DNA of 64,000 nt from Kangiella spongicola (GTDB taxonomy: Bacteria; Pseudomonadota; Gammaproteobacteria; Enterobacterales; Kangiellaceae): the NCBI RefSeq assembly GCF_003194565.2, contig NZ_QICH01000003.1:481950-545949 (forward strand), given 5' to 3'. Position numbers and translations under genes: made by a program. The notes beneath the pieces are model-generated. The model saw only the letters and a list, made by a program, of their open reading frames with translations, did not search any database and was not told where the DNA came from. This document shows, piece after piece, positions 48,724 to 61,539 of the stretch. Positions within the stretch are counted from its first letter, which is position 1; every line of letters begins with the position of its first letter.

Positions 48724-49362
48724 ATGATCAAAAAACTCTTTTATTTTCATGACCCTATGTGCAGTTGGTGCTGGGGTTTTGCTCCAACCTTGAGTGATTT
48801 AGAGCAAGGTTTAACGCTGGAGTTTGGAAGCGAGCTTGAGATCCAGTATGTCTTAGGTGGTTTAGCTCCCGATAGTGACGCACCTATGCCCCAAGAACTG
48901 CAAGATACTTTACAACAATACTGGAAGCGCATACACAAATTATTGGGCACCACCTTTAACTTTGATTTCTGGGAACAATGCACCCCACGCCGCTCCACTT
49001 ACCCTGCGTGCAGGGCCGTTATTGCTGCCTCGAACCAAGGCAAAGAAAAAGCTATGATCGATGCACTACAACGCGCCTACTACCTTAGAGCTCTTAACCC
49101 TTCTGACATCAGTACCCATATACTTCTCGCCGAAGAACTTGAGCTAGACCTAATGGCCTTCAAAAAAGATATAGCTTCAGCAAAAACTGAAGAAGAGCTA
49201 CACAAACAAATCGCACTGTATAGGACGCTATCCGCTAATGGCTTTCCTTCACTAACTTTGCAAGATAACCAAACCTTTACTGCAATTCCTATCGATTATA
49301 AAGATGCTGGTGTTATGCTTAACACTGTTAAGCGACTATTATCCCCTACTACACAAGGATAA
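48724..49362 (+). CDS. DsbA-family (FrnE-like) thiol oxidoreductase
   Basis: A 212-residue cytoplasmic thioredoxin-fold protein with active site CSWC in FHDPMCSWCWGFAP, a helical insertion, and a cis-Pro region FPSLTL. It lacks a signal peptide, unlike periplasmic DsbA, and resembles FrnE / protein-disulfide isomerase-like members. It is followed 4 bp later by the DUF1801 gene. Confidence 0.88.
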   Translation: MIKKLFYFHDPMCSWCWGFAPTLSDLEQGLTLEFGSELEIQYVLGGLAPDSDAPMPQELQDTLQQYWKRIHKLLGTTFNFDFWEQCTPRRSTYPACRAVIAASNQGKEKAMIDALQRAYYLRALNPSDISTHILLAEELELDLMAFKKDIASAKTEEELHKQIALYRTLSANGFPSLTLQDNQTFTAIPIDYKDAGVMLNTVKRLLSPTTQG

Positions 49363-49366
49363 AACG

Positions 49367-49795
49367 ATGGCCAAAAAAGAAAACAAAACCCAACCCACAG
49401 GAAAATCTGTAGTTGAGTTTTTAAACCAGGTTGAACCTGAACAAAAAAGAAAAGATTCCTTCGCGTTGTTAGAGATGATGCAACAGCAAACTGGATTTGA
49501 AGCAAAAATGTGGGGCGACAGCATGATTGGCTTTGGAGAGTATCACTATAAATACGCCAGTGGCCATGAGGGCGATATATTTCTTGTCGGTTTTTCTCCA
49601 AGAAAACAAAACCTGACCCTATATGTGATGGCTGGGATTCACCAATATCCTGAGTTGTTTGAACGCCTAGGAAAGCACAAAACCAGCAAAGCTTGCTTAT
49701 ATATCAATAAGCTTGCCGATGTTGATACCAATGTTTTACAGGAAATTATCAAAAAGTCGGCGGAGTACTCTTCTAAACAGCAATCAGCCTGCTAA
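49367..49795 (+). CDS. DUF1801 protein
   Basis: A 142-residue protein matching DUF1801: SVVEFLNQVEPEQKRKDSFALLEMMQQ, MWGDSMIGFGEYHYKY, and LGKHKTSKACLYINKLADVD. The ATG at 49367 with AAGGA is chosen over a longer frame reaching into the dsbA-like gene. It probably forms a two-gene operon with that gene. The family fold resembles YdhG; function unknown. Confidence 0.88.
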   Translation: MAKKENKTQPTGKSVVEFLNQVEPEQKRKDSFALLEMMQQQTGFEAKMWGDSMIGFGEYHYKYASGHEGDIFLVGFSPRKQNLTLYVMAGIHQYPELFERLGKHKTSKACLYINKLADVDTNVLQEIIKKSAEYSSKQQSAC

Positions 49796-49805
49796 TCGCT
49801 AATAA

Positions 49806-49985
49806 TTAATGAGCCTGTCTTTCCAGTTCATTATCAGCAACTTGGCGCAACAAAGCATCGAGCCAGATCTCTTTAACTTTTTCTGCATCTAAGCCATATA
49901 AAGAGATATCGTTGGCAACCTGCTGGATCACCTGATCAATGTCTTTTTCGCTATCCAGATGAATGGTGTCTCTTTCGCTGTTCAT
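49806..49985 (-). CDS. Small hypothetical protein (59 aa)
   Basis: An open frame of 59 residues begins MNSERDTIHLDSEKDIDQVI and ends LLRQVADNELERQAH. It is acidic and helical, codon use looks like the neighbouring genes, and it fills a gap between DUF1801 and trxB. The ribosome site is weak. No family recognised; it is short enough to be missed by many gene finders. Confidence 0.6.
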   Translation of the reverse strand: MNSERDTIHLDSEKDIDQVIQQVANDISLYGLDAEKVKEIWLDALLRQVADNELERQAH

Positions 49986-50207
49986 AACTTATACAAATGA
50001 TGAATGTAATTTTAGAATAACTCGTATTTGCATTATTCGCAATGCAGACTTGCATTAAATGGCACATAAAGACCTTCTATTACTTGAAGTTAGGCCTCTA
50101 TGACTCCATAGAGTATGGTAATCAATTAAAGGTTTATTTATTGCTTACAAATACCTACAATTTAGGCACAAACTGTAGGAAAAACTAAAGAACTTCGGAG
50201 AATTTGA

Positions 50208-51158
<951 letters not shown>

Positions 51159-51178
51159 CTTTTTACTGGCCTTAATAG

Positions 51179-51211
51179 CAAAAAGCCCAGCAACCGCTGG
51201 GCTTTTTATTT
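51179..51211. terminator. Bidirectional terminator between trxB and the desaturase
   Basis: Stem AAAAAGCCCAGC / GCTGGGCTTTTT with an AACC loop and T-rich sequence on both sides serves two convergent genes. Confidence 0.9.
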
Positions 51212-51235
51212 AGCAATAATAATTCAAAACTTCGA

Positions 51236-52396
51236 CTAAGCGTATTGCTTAGCTAGTTTCATCCAGTTTAGCCTTTGCTCTTCTAGTTTCAGCTTAAACT
51301 GTTCGTAGTTTTCAATTAAATGAGCTTTTTCTTCGGCAATTTCGTGTGCTAAATCAGCTTTTTTCGATTCAAGCCACACTTTCTTAGCTTCGTAAAACTC
51401 AGAAAGATGCGTAACCAGTTGATCATACTCGTGGTGTAACTTTTGCATGATCTCTTCAGCATTAGGCATAAGAGCCGCTTTCTGCTTAGCTTTTAATAAC
51501 AAAGTTTCAGCGCGCGCTTTTTCGATTTTCTCGTTACTCACGACTTTAAGATTCTTCGTTACACCAACCCAACTTAGAGCTTTAATCCACCATTTTGAAG
51601 GGTCAAAATGCCACCAGCTAATACCATTTCGGTAATCTGACTGGAACTTGTGATGGTAATTATGATAGCCTTCACCACCCGTCAACACTGCTAAAATAAA
51701 GTTATCACGAGCTGAGTTTTCTTCAGTATAAGGTCGTGAGCCCCAGATGTGCGCTAAGGAGTTAATGAAGAAGGTTAAGTGATGTGACCATACTAAACGG
51801 AATACACCTGCCACCAACATCATTTCCCAGAATAAGCCGTAAGCTAAACCTAAGATTGCTGGAATCAAGACATTCGCGCCAACGCTCAGCAACCAATAGT
51901 ACTTATGTTGGAACATGACAATCGGGTCGCGCTTTAAATCAGGACAACGAGCATATTGCTCATCATAACGTGTCTCATTGCGACGTTTTAAAATCCAACC
52001 AATGTGTGAATGCCAGAAACCTAAACTCGCTGAATAGGGATCTTTTTCATCATGGTCCACATGTTTGTGGTGGATACGGTGATCAGACGACCAGTGCAAG
52101 GCACTGTTTTGTAACGCTAGGCAACCACCAAAGGCCAATATACCGCGCAAGAAGCCGTTAGCTTCAAATGCTCGGTGTGACCAAAGTCTGTGATAACCCA
52201 TAGAAATTGATGTGCTTGAGAATAGCCACAGGCCAGCTGCCCATAACCATGTAGACCAATGAAACCCGTACTCGAAGCCGTACCAAGGTACGACTGTGGC
52301 AGCAATTAGGAAACTGATGCCGAAAAATAATATGTTAGTCCAAATGTAACGCCCCTTCTTTTGGGGCTCTTGTTCGTGGACTCGTGCTTCTGACAT
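51236..52396 (-). CDS. Delta-9 acyl desaturase with C-terminal coiled coil
   Basis: Introduces a double bond into fatty acyl chains at the membrane. The 386-residue protein has four membrane helices and the three histidine boxes of membrane desaturases: HRLWSHR, HRIHHKHVD and HNYHH. A C-terminal extension of about 90 residues (KIEKARAETLLLKAKQKAAL onward) is charged, helical and probably coiled coil; it is not part of the minimal enzyme. The gene is divergent from fabR, and two FabR-type operators lie upstream. Confidence 0.92.
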   Translation of the reverse strand: MSEARVHEQEPQKKGRYIWTNILFFGISFLIAATVVPWYGFEYGFHWSTWLWAAGLWLFSSTSISMGYHRLWSHRAFEANGFLRGILAFGGCLALQNSALHWSSDHRIHHKHVDHDEKDPYSASLGFWHSHIGWILKRRNETRYDEQYARCPDLKRDPIVMFQHKYYWLLSVGANVLIPAILGLAYGLFWEMMLVAGVFRLVWSHHLTFFINSLAHIWGSRPYTEENSARDNFILAVLTGGEGYHNYHHKFQSDYRNGISWWHFDPSKWWIKALSWVGVTKNLKVVSNEKIEKARAETLLLKAKQKAALMPNAEEIMQKLHHEYDQLVTHLSEFYEAKKVWLESKKADLAHEIAEEKAHLIENYEQFKLKLEEQRLNWMKLAKQYA

Positions 52397-52415
52397 TTAT
52401 ATACCTCTTTAAAAC

Positions 52416-52433
52416 AGCGTACACATGTACGCT
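52416..52433. promoter_or_regulatory. FabR-type operator 1
   Basis: AGCGTACACATGTACGCT is a near-perfect dyad and matches the E. coli FabR site AGCGTACACGTGTTCGCT closely. It lies 20 bp upstream of the desaturase start. Confidence 0.82.
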
Positions 52434-52478
52434 TAAATCTGGGCACAGTATAACTTCTGTTTTAATCAATTGCAATTC

Positions 52479-52496
52479 AGCGTACAACTGTACACT
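52479..52496. promoter_or_regulatory. FabR-type operator 2
   Basis: AGCGTACAACTGTACACT, a slightly weaker copy of operator 1, lies 63 bp away and 54 bp upstream of the fabR start. Confidence 0.75.
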
Positions 52497-52550
52497 TAAG
52501 GCATTGTTTTCTATACTATGGGAATATTACAACTCTAAAGAAGCATATAA

Positions 52551-53177
52551 ATGTTAGGCACTCGCGCGTTACAGAAAGAAAAAACCCGCCAGGCTATTAT
52601 TCAGGCCGCACTCGCGCACCTGTCTGCCGATCAAAGCTTTTCGATGATGAGTCTGCGCGAGGTTGCCCGTGAGGCTGGCATCGCCCCAACCTCCTTTTAT
52701 CGCCACTTTGACGATATGGAAGCTTTAGGCCTAACCTTAGTCGATGAGTCCGGCATTACCCTCCGTGAACTGATGCGTAAAGCACGCAGCCGTATTGAGA
52801 AAAAAGGAAGTGTGATTCAAACCTCTGTCGATACTTTTATGGAATTTGTGGAAACAAACCCTAATATTTTCAGATTACTGTTGCGTGAAAGAACGGGAAT
52901 TTCGCCAGCTTTTAGAGACGCGGTTGCCCGTGAGATCCGTCACTTCAAAGAAGAGTTAAGCGATTACTTAGCTCAAGAAGCTGATTATAGCCCTTTAGAG
53001 GCTTATACCTTAGCAGAAGGCTTGGTTACTCTAGTCTTCAATGCTGGCGCTGATTCGTTAGATCTAGAGGCTTCTGAGAGAGAAGCCCTCAAGCAACGCA
53101 CCATTATGCAACTACGTTATTTAACGCTAGGTGCAAAGATGATGCACCTAGAAAATAATACTAGCGTCTTGAATTAA
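52551..53177 (+). CDS. fabR: Fatty-acid desaturation repressor FabR/DesT type
   Basis: A 208-residue TetR-family regulator of unsaturated fatty-acid genes. The HTH region [35 protein letters not shown] matches FabR, and ligand-domain signatures such as [10 protein letters not shown] follow. In E. coli FabR represses fabA and fabB; here its neighbour is a desaturase, as with DesT in Pseudomonas. Its last 17 bp overlap the end of the convergent ltaE gene. Confidence 0.92.
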   Translation: MLGTRALQKEKTRQAIIQAALAHLSADQSFSMMSLREVAREAGIAPTSFYRHFDDMEALGLTLVDESGITLRELMRKARSRIEKKGSVIQTSVDTFMEFVETNPNIFRLLLRERTGISPAFRDAVAREIRHFKEELSDYLAQEADYSPLEAYTLAEGLVTLVFNAGADSLDLEASEREALKQRTIMQLRYLTLGAKMMHLENNTSVLN

Positions 53178-54180
53178 AAAATGATTTAACTTGCTGGCAG
53201 ACGTAGTCTAACTGATCACTAAAAATGTCTAGATGCATGACCCAGCGCATGGATTCGCTCGGAATAATAATAATACCCTTCTCTGCTAGAAAGTCCGCTA
53301 GCTGCTTTGCAGTTTCTAGTTTAGTTTTAATAAAAACCATATTCGTCTGCACTAATTCTGGTTTCACGTCTAGCTCGTCAAACTGAGACAAGCGCTCGGC
53401 TAACACTTTTGCTTTGGCATGATCTTTGGCTAAGCGCTCTACATGATGATCCAGTGCATAAATACCTGCGGCGGCTAAAACGCCCGCTTGGCGCATACCG
53501 CCACCAACCATCTTTCTCCAACGACGCGCCCACTTGATAGTATCCTTATCAGCACATAATACTGAACCAACAGGAGCTCCTAGACCTTTAGATAAACATA
53601 TCGATATCGAATCTGAATACTGCGCCAAATCTTTGAGTTCACAGCCCAATGCAACCGACGCGTTGAAGGCTCTAGCACCGTCTAAATGCACACCCAGCCC
53701 TTTCCCTTGGGCAAAGTCATAGGCTTGTTTCATGTATTCAAGCGATATCACTTTACCGTTATGGGTATTTTCTAGACACAGCAATTTAGTTCTAGCGAAA
53801 TGATAGTCATCCTTTTTAATAACTGCCTCGACCTTAGCTAAATCTAAACTTCCGTCAGGCTCTACAGTAATAGGTTGTGGCACCACACTGCCTAAAACCG
53901 GTGCACCGCCCGCTTCATATAGATAAGTGTGATAATCCTGACCAACGATATATTCTTCACCACGCTGGCAATGAGCCAAAAGTGCAACCAAGTTCGACAT
54001 AGTTCCTGATGGCAGGAATAACGCATCAGCTTTGCCCGACATCTCAGCCATCTTTTCTTCGAGCTTATTAATTGTCGGATCGTCCTGAAACACATCATCA
54101 CCAACAGCCGCTCTTGCCATAACCTTGCGCATGGCTTCTGTCGGCTGCGTTACCGTATCACTTCGTAAATCAATCATCAT
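53161..54180 (-). CDS. ltaE: Low-specificity L-threonine aldolase
   Basis: PLP enzyme that splits threonine and allo-threonine to glycine and acetaldehyde. The 339-residue protein has [16 protein letters not shown], the aspartate pair in [11 protein letters not shown], and PLP lysine in [16 protein letters not shown]. The ATG at 54180 is chosen over an in-frame TTG three codons upstream. Gene ends overlap fabR by 17 bp on the opposite strand. Confidence 0.93.
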   Translation of the reverse strand: MMIDLRSDTVTQPTEAMRKVMARAAVGDDVFQDDPTINKLEEKMAEMSGKADALFLPSGTMSNLVALLAHCQRGEEYIVGQDYHTYLYEAGGAPVLGSVVPQPITVEPDGSLDLAKVEAVIKKDDYHFARTKLLCLENTHNGKVISLEYMKQAYDFAQGKGLGVHLDGARAFNASVALGCELKDLAQYSDSISICLSKGLGAPVGSVLCADKDTIKWARRWRKMVGGGMRQAGVLAAAGIYALDHHVERLAKDHAKAKVLAERLSQFDELDVKPELVQTNMVFIKTKLETAKQLADFLAEKGIIIIPSESMRWVMHLDIFSDQLDYVCQQVKSFFNSRR

Positions 54181-54293
54181 GCCTATCAACGATTAGTCCA
54201 AAAAAGCCAGTATAATTAATCAAATACAAAAGTACACCTTTGTACTAACCAACTTTATAAGCACTTAAAAGGTGCCTAGGATAATTCTTCTTG

Positions 54294-54322
54294 CCACAAA
54301 AAAAGGCGCCTTTCGGCGCCTT
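54294..54322 (-). terminator. Terminator of the isocitrate dehydrogenase gene
   Basis: On the minus strand, AAGGCGCC / GGCGCCTT with a GAAA loop is followed by a long T-run (TTTTTTTT). Confidence 0.93.
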
Positions 54323-54340
54323 CAATCAGAACAGTCTGAA

Positions 54341-56635
<2,295 letters not shown>

Positions 56636-56783
56636 TTATGAATGAAGTGCGCGACATTATACGCGAAAACTACAAATCCTGCATTCCCAATACTGCATCT
56701 TTATTTCTGATTTCCATGAAACTGTTTCTATAGTCCGTTACAATAGTTCACCATATTCAAATCGTACGTTTATTAATCACTGC

Positions 56784-57404
56784 ATGAGTCAGCTTGTACT
56801 TTTCAATAAGCCCTTCAATACTTTGTGCCAGTTTACTGGAGAGCCAGACGATTCTACGTTGGCTGACTATATCGATATTCCGAAAGTCTACCCAGCTGGG
56901 CGATTGGATAAAGATTCCGAAGGCTTACTACTGCTAACCGATGATGGCCAGCTCCAGCACCAAATCGCTAATCCCAAAAATAAAATGGCGAAAACTTACT
57001 GGGTCCAAGTAGAAGGCGCACCTACCGATGACGATTTAGAGCCTCTTCGCCACGGTGTAACGATTCAAAAGTACAAAACCAAACCGGCAAAAGCGGAAAT
57101 CATGCAAGCTCCTAACGTTTGGCCACGAAATCCCCCCGTTCGAGCGCGTAAGAATGTTCCGGATACCTGGTTAAAACTGACTATCAGAGAAGGCAAAAAC
57201 AGACAGGTTCGTCGCATGACAGCCGCGATTGGCTTCCCTACTCTACGCTTAATACGAGCTCAAATAGGCCCATGGTCACTAGACGCTCTTAGTCCGGGCG
57301 AATATCAGGTCATTAAAGTCGAGAGTCCGAGTAAAAATAAGAGCCAAAGTCCGCATTCTGCACAGTTTAAAGGCCGTAAAAGGTTCAGTAAAAGCCACAA
57401 ATAA
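56784..57404 (+). CDS. rluE: 23S rRNA pseudouridine synthase RluE
   Basis: Forms pseudouridine at 23S position 2457. The 206-residue protein has the catalytic Asp in YPAGRLDKDSEGLLLLTDDG, KTYWVQVEG, and the REGKNRQVRRMTAAIG motif. Lacks the S4 domain like E. coli RluE. It heads rluE-nudJ-mnmA-hflD. Confidence 0.94.
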   Translation: MSQLVLFNKPFNTLCQFTGEPDDSTLADYIDIPKVYPAGRLDKDSEGLLLLTDDGQLQHQIANPKNKMAKTYWVQVEGAPTDDDLEPLRHGVTIQKYKTKPAKAEIMQAPNVWPRNPPVRARKNVPDTWLKLTIREGKNRQVRRMTAAIGFPTLRLIRAQIGPWSLDALSPGEYQVIKVESPSKNKSQSPHSAQFKGRKRFSKSHK

Positions 57405-57440
57405 GCTATGATACGCGATTATTCGTATCAGGGTCTCAAT

Positions 57441-57938
57441 ATGCTCCCAATCCATGTAACCGTTGCAGCTGTGATTGAATCACAGGGCAAATTCTTAATG
57501 GTTGAAGAACATACTTCAAACGGCGGAATAGCGTTTAATCAGCCCGCTGGACACCTGGATCCTGACGAAAGTATTGAGCAAGCGATTGTTCGAGAAGTTA
57601 AAGAAGAAACTGGGCTAGATTTTGAGCCCGAAAGCTTGGTAGGAGTTTATACATTAAACCCCGCTAGCAACGGCAATTATTACCAACGTTTTTGTTTTAC
57701 CGGCTCAATCAACGGTAGCCTTGAAACTTCGCCACAAGACCCCGATATTATCGCAGCGCACTGGTTAACTTTAAAAGAGATTACCGAGTGTATTAATGCT
57801 CACAGAAGCGGCCTTATCGTTAAATGTTTACAAGATTACCTCAACGGTTATCGCTTCCCATTAAACGCTTTGCATTACAGCGGTGATGAAGAATTATTAC
57901 AGCAGCAAAGCCTAAACTATCTGTACGACCAGCTATAA
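57441..57938 (+). CDS. nudJ: Nudix phosphatase NudJ
   Basis: Hydrolyses thiamine pyrophosphate intermediates and nucleoside di/triphosphates. The 165-residue protein has the Nudix box GHLDPDESIEQAIVREVKEETG with the REVKEET core. The ATG at 57441 is preferred over a frame beginning 11 codons earlier, because AGGG lies upstream. It lies between rluE and mnmA, as in E. coli. Confidence 0.93.
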   Translation: MLPIHVTVAAVIESQGKFLMVEEHTSNGGIAFNQPAGHLDPDESIEQAIVREVKEETGLDFEPESLVGVYTLNPASNGNYYQRFCFTGSINGSLETSPQDPDIIAAHWLTLKEITECINAHRSGLIVKCLQDYLNGYRFPLNALHYSGDEELLQQQSLNYLYDQL

Positions 57939-57941
57939 ACT

Positions 57942-59051
57942 ATGAATACACAACACAAATCACCTCAGGACACTAGAGTCATCGTTGGTATGTCTGGAGG
58001 CGTAGACTCATCAGTCTCAGCATATCTTCTTCAACAACAAGGCTATCAAGTCGAAGGCTTGTTCATGAAGAACTGGGAAGAAGATGATGATACTGAGTAC
58101 TGCTCAGCGGCTGAAGATTTAGCTGACGCTCAAGCTGTCTGCGACAAACTTGGCATTAAGTTACGTACCATTAACTTTGCCGCAGAGTACTGGGACAATG
58201 TATTTGAACACTTTTTAGCTGAATACAAAGCTGGACGTACACCTAACCCTGACATTATGTGTAATAAAGAAATTAAATTTAAAGCATTTCTTGATTACGC
58301 TAAGTTACTTGGTGCCGATTATATCGCCACTGGTCACTATGTTCGTCGTGGTGAAAAAGATGATAAAGCGACGCTTTTACGCGGCTTAGACAATAACAAA
58401 GATCAATCATACTTCCTCTACGCTGTAGGCCATGAAGAGATTGGTCGCACCTTGTTCCCTGTCGGAGAATTAGAAAAGCCTGAAGTAAGACAAATAGCTG
58501 AAGAGCAAGGGTTTGTGACTGCAGAAAAGAAAGATAGTACTGGCATTTGTTTTATTGGTGAGCGTAAATTCACCGATTTCTTACAGCAGTACTTACCTGC
58601 TCAGCCGGGAGATATAGAAACCCCCGAAGGTGAAGTTATCGGGCGACATAACGGTCTGATGTATCACACTTTAGGTCAACGAAAAGGTCTCGGCATCGGC
58701 GGCTTAAAAGACGCGCCAGAAGAACCATGGTTTGCTGCACAAAAAGATTTAGAGAGAAACGTGCTAATCGTAGCTCAAGGCCATGAGCACCCTCTTCTAA
58801 TGAGCAAATCACTCATAGCAAAGCAACTCGACTGGGTGGCCAGAGAAGCCCCTGCTGAAACATTCAGTTGCACTGCTAAAACTCGTTACCGTCAAGCAGA
58901 TGTTAGTTGTACAGTAACTAAGCAAGATAACGACGAGTGGTTGGTAACATTTGATGAAGAACAACGAGCTGTTACCCCAGGCCAGTCTGTTGTATTTTAT
59001 GACGGCGATATTTGCCTTGGTGGCGGCATAATAGAAAGTACACAGAAATAA
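57942..59051 (+). CDS. mnmA: tRNA-specific 2-thiouridylase MnmA
   Basis: Thiolates U34 of Lys, Glu and Gln tRNAs. The 369-residue protein has the PP-loop [18 protein letters not shown], the [10 protein letters not shown] motif, and the two catalytic cysteines in [12 protein letters not shown] (about 105) and [13 protein letters not shown] (about 203). It follows nudJ by 3 bp and precedes hflD by 1 bp. Confidence 0.97.
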   Translation: MNTQHKSPQDTRVIVGMSGGVDSSVSAYLLQQQGYQVEGLFMKNWEEDDDTEYCSAAEDLADAQAVCDKLGIKLRTINFAAEYWDNVFEHFLAEYKAGRTPNPDIMCNKEIKFKAFLDYAKLLGADYIATGHYVRRGEKDDKATLLRGLDNNKDQSYFLYAVGHEEIGRTLFPVGELEKPEVRQIAEEQGFVTAEKKDSTGICFIGERKFTDFLQQYLPAQPGDIETPEGEVIGRHNGLMYHTLGQRKGLGIGGLKDAPEEPWFAAQKDLERNVLIVAQGHEHPLLMSKSLIAKQLDWVAREAPAETFSCTAKTRYRQADVSCTVTKQDNDEWLVTFDEEQRAVTPGQSVVFYDGDICLGGGIIESTQK

Positions 59052-59052
59052 T

Positions 59053-59667
59053 ATGACTCACTATAATTTTTCAGACTCTGTAATTGCACTGGCTGGAATT
59101 TGCCAAGCCATCAACTGCGTAAAAGATATCTCTAGAACTGGGCAAACAGACCCTATCGATATGGAAACCATGCTTGTTAGCATCCTAAAAACTGAAGCAG
59201 ATAGCACTGAAGCAGTATACGGAAGCCACAAATATCTCAGCACAGGTTTTCAAACCTTGATCGATCTTTTATCAGGCCCGCGAACCGACGCAGATCTAAG
59301 TCGCTACCTTGTGTCCGTCATTAGTTTACAGAAGCGTTTTTTAGCGGATAGTAATATGAAACAAGTGATGGCTTCGAGGGTCAACCAAGCTAATCGACTT
59401 TATGAATACCAAGAAAAGATTGATCACGATCTCATCGAACAACTAGCGCATATTTATAAAGATACTATTTCAACGTACCCAACAAAAATACAAGTGACTG
59501 GTAGCAGCCAATATTTGCAGCAAGCTGGCAATCAATCAAAAATTCGCGCCCTGCTTCTTGCAGCTATTCGAAGTGCGGTTTTATGGCAACAAGTAGGTGG
59601 CAAAAAGCGTCATTTCCTTTTCTCAAAAGCTAAAATCATTGATACAGCTAAAGCATTCTTAGCCTAG
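59053..59667 (+). CDS. hflD: High-frequency lysogenization protein HflD homologue
   Basis: A 204-residue peripheral membrane protein that in E. coli affects lambda CII stability and sits in the mnmA operon. Features are ALAGICQAINCVKDISRTGQ, SILKTEADSTEAVYG, and QVTGSSQYLQQAGNQSKIRALLLAAIRSAVLW. A stem-loop (59681-59690 / 59699-59708) follows without a T-run and overlaps the end of the convergent gene. Confidence 0.93.
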   Translation: MTHYNFSDSVIALAGICQAINCVKDISRTGQTDPIDMETMLVSILKTEADSTEAVYGSHKYLSTGFQTLIDLLSGPRTDADLSRYLVSVISLQKRFLADSNMKQVMASRVNQANRLYEYQEKIDHDLIEQLAHIYKDTISTYPTKIQVTGSSQYLQQAGNQSKIRALLLAAIRSAVLWQQVGGKKRHFLFSKAKIIDTAKAFLA

Positions 59668-59693
59668 CTCATGAATAACCGAGTGCTCTTTGC

Positions 59694-60995
59694 CTATAAA
59701 GAGCACTCATAGTCTTCAACCTTCCACAGCATCGGCTCCCAATATTCGCCATCTTTAGTTTTCCAGCGCTTAGTTCGGTCAAACTTTGCCGCTAAATAAT
59801 ATCTTTTGTTAGGCTCAATTTTAACCTCGAATGTTTTCCCAACTTTATAGGGTCTGCGCTGTCGAAAACTTGAAACGACTTTATCCGACGGAATTTTGTC
59901 GTATAGTTTAAAAGAATGTGCCCCAGCCTTTAATTTAAAAATAACTTTGCTCGAGATTACGTTATCTCCATCGAGCTGAGCGGCCTCAACGTTGTATATA
60001 TCCTGAGCGATTTTAGGTGTCATCAACAAGGTCACAACGCCACAAGCAGTGTCAGGATATTGTGCTTCTTTTTCGACTACAAACCTCCACGCAGGGATTA
60101 ACTTTGACTGTACTTGTGTCGTTAAATTTAACTGTTGATTGTCACGCTCAACACTAACATCGAGCTTATCGCCATCAGCAAGAGTTAATTCAGAAATATC
60201 TTTAAGTCTTTCACCATTAACCCTGATGCTTTTAATATAATCACCGGGTTGGAGCATCAAGGAATCAGCACTCCCCCCTTCATCAACTCGTATAACCTGG
60301 TTTGTAGTTTTATCAATAGTTATTCCAAAACGAGTCTCGCTCTTAGTTTTTTGTGATAAATCAACTTGAAACTCAACGTTATCAGCCTCAGCTTCCAGGC
60401 GCTGAATATCACTTAGCATCAAATTAATTCGGCCTTGTAGCTTTTCTAAGATTTCGACTGAGTCATTAGATTGAAACATCTGAGTTTTGAGCTGATTATT
60501 TTCAGTATCAAAAACTAATTCGTTACTAGGGCTAGCGAATAATTGCCAGTGCGGAGTGACATTATTAGGAATCACTGTGTTGAGCTCTATGTTCGCACCA
60601 TCTCTTGTCACAAATGCAGAAACTTTATCGCCACTACTCGCTTCGATTCTTTGATAACTTTTTTCGTGAACTACGCTATTAATAGTTATACGTTTAAGAA
60701 TATCGCCGACTTTCAGTCCCATCGAAGCACCCATCCCTTGGGACGACACTGATAGAACAGTTTTAGAGCTCGGCTCCACTATAATCCCGAGGCTAACATT
60801 ATTTTCTTCAGGTTTGCTTAGGTAGACATTCCACTCACTGGATTCGAAATCCATGATGCGAGACATTGAGTCACTAATATCAATACGAATATCATCAAGT
60901 AATGCTTGGCTTTTTGGATTAACTAACTCAGACGCCTGCGAAGCATTGTATATGCAAAATATTATTAAAATAATAAGCAAAAAGCTTTTTTTCAT
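59694..60995 (-). CDS. Periplasmic protein with two PDZ-like domains
   Basis: A 433-residue protein with a signal peptide (about residues 1-22) and two PDZ-like repeats. The first is around GIIVEPSSKTVLSVSSQGMGASMGLKVGDIL and the second around FGITIDKTTNQVIRVDEGGSADSLMLQPGDYIKSIRVNGE. A C-terminal beta domain has one Cys pair (TACGVVT and YECSL). No protease domain is present. It is the last gene of sigma - membrane protein - PDZ, 1 bp after the preceding gene. Possibly a sensor of envelope state (inference). Confidence 0.8.
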   Translation of the reverse strand: MKKSFLLIILIIFCIYNASQASELVNPKSQALLDDIRIDISDSMSRIMDFESSEWNVYLSKPEENNVSLGIIVEPSSKTVLSVSSQGMGASMGLKVGDILKRITINSVVHEKSYQRIEASSGDKVSAFVTRDGANIELNTVIPNNVTPHWQLFASPSNELVFDTENNQLKTQMFQSNDSVEILEKLQGRINLMLSDIQRLEAEADNVEFQVDLSQKTKSETRFGITIDKTTNQVIRVDEGGSADSLMLQPGDYIKSIRVNGERLKDISELTLADGDKLDVSVERDNQQLNLTTQVQSKLIPAWRFVVEKEAQYPDTACGVVTLLMTPKIAQDIYNVEAAQLDGDNVISSKVIFKLKAGAHSFKLYDKIPSDKVVSSFRQRRPYKVGKTFEVKIEPNKRYYLAAKFDRTKRWKTKDGEYWEPMLWKVEDYECSL

Positions 60996-60996
60996 A

Positions 60997-61539
60997 CTAA
61001 ATCCTAGCCATTACATATTGGTTGGTGTACAAGCCTTTAAGCTGCTTTGTCATTTCTAGTCTTTTATACCATAACGCTTGAATATCATTTTTTGAAGATA
61101 CTTGTCCCGACTGGTAAAACTGATTAATTGCATCATCTAATTCACCAATATCCTCGCGAATTTTCAATATCTCGATATAGGGTAATGTATTGTTATGGCT
61201 TGTCTGAATCTTAGCAATTTCAGCTTCTAGTTCGTTTGAAGCGGTTATTAGCTCTGATATGGACATTGAAGGTTTTGAACTTAAATCGTCAGAACCTACA
61301 CTGCCTATGCCGAAATAGTTTTGAGTTATTACTGCTGCAAAACCTATGGTAATTAAAAACACAGCAGCAATATGCCAAGTAGGCTTGCTAAATCTCTTTC
61401 GAGCAGGTTCCTTTGCGATGAATTGCTCTAAGTTTGTTTGAAAGACTGCATCCTGTTCAGGGCTCGGCTGACACACTGTAGAATTCAAAAGCTCAGTCTT
61501 TAACTTACTTCTTAATTCATTCTCTGTCTGCTTATTCAT
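60997..61539 (-). CDS. Single-pass membrane protein, putative anti-sigma factor
   Basis: A 180-residue protein with a cytoplasmic N-terminal part (about 1-55, MNKQTENELRSKLKTE), one membrane helix (about 57-75, AAVFLITIGFAAVITQNYF), and a helical periplasmic part. Its ATG overlaps the sigma-factor stop (ATGAATAA), so translation is coupled. Position and topology suggest an anti-sigma factor; no known zinc-binding HxxxCxxC motif is seen. Confidence 0.7.
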   Translation of the reverse strand: MNKQTENELRSKLKTELLNSTVCQPSPEQDAVFQTNLEQFIAKEPARKRFSKPTWHIAAVFLITIGFAAVITQNYFGIGSVGSDDLSSKPSMSISELITASNELEAEIAKIQTSHNNTLPYIEILKIREDIGELDDAINQFYQSGQVSSKNDIQALWYKRLEMTKQLKGLYTNQYVMARI

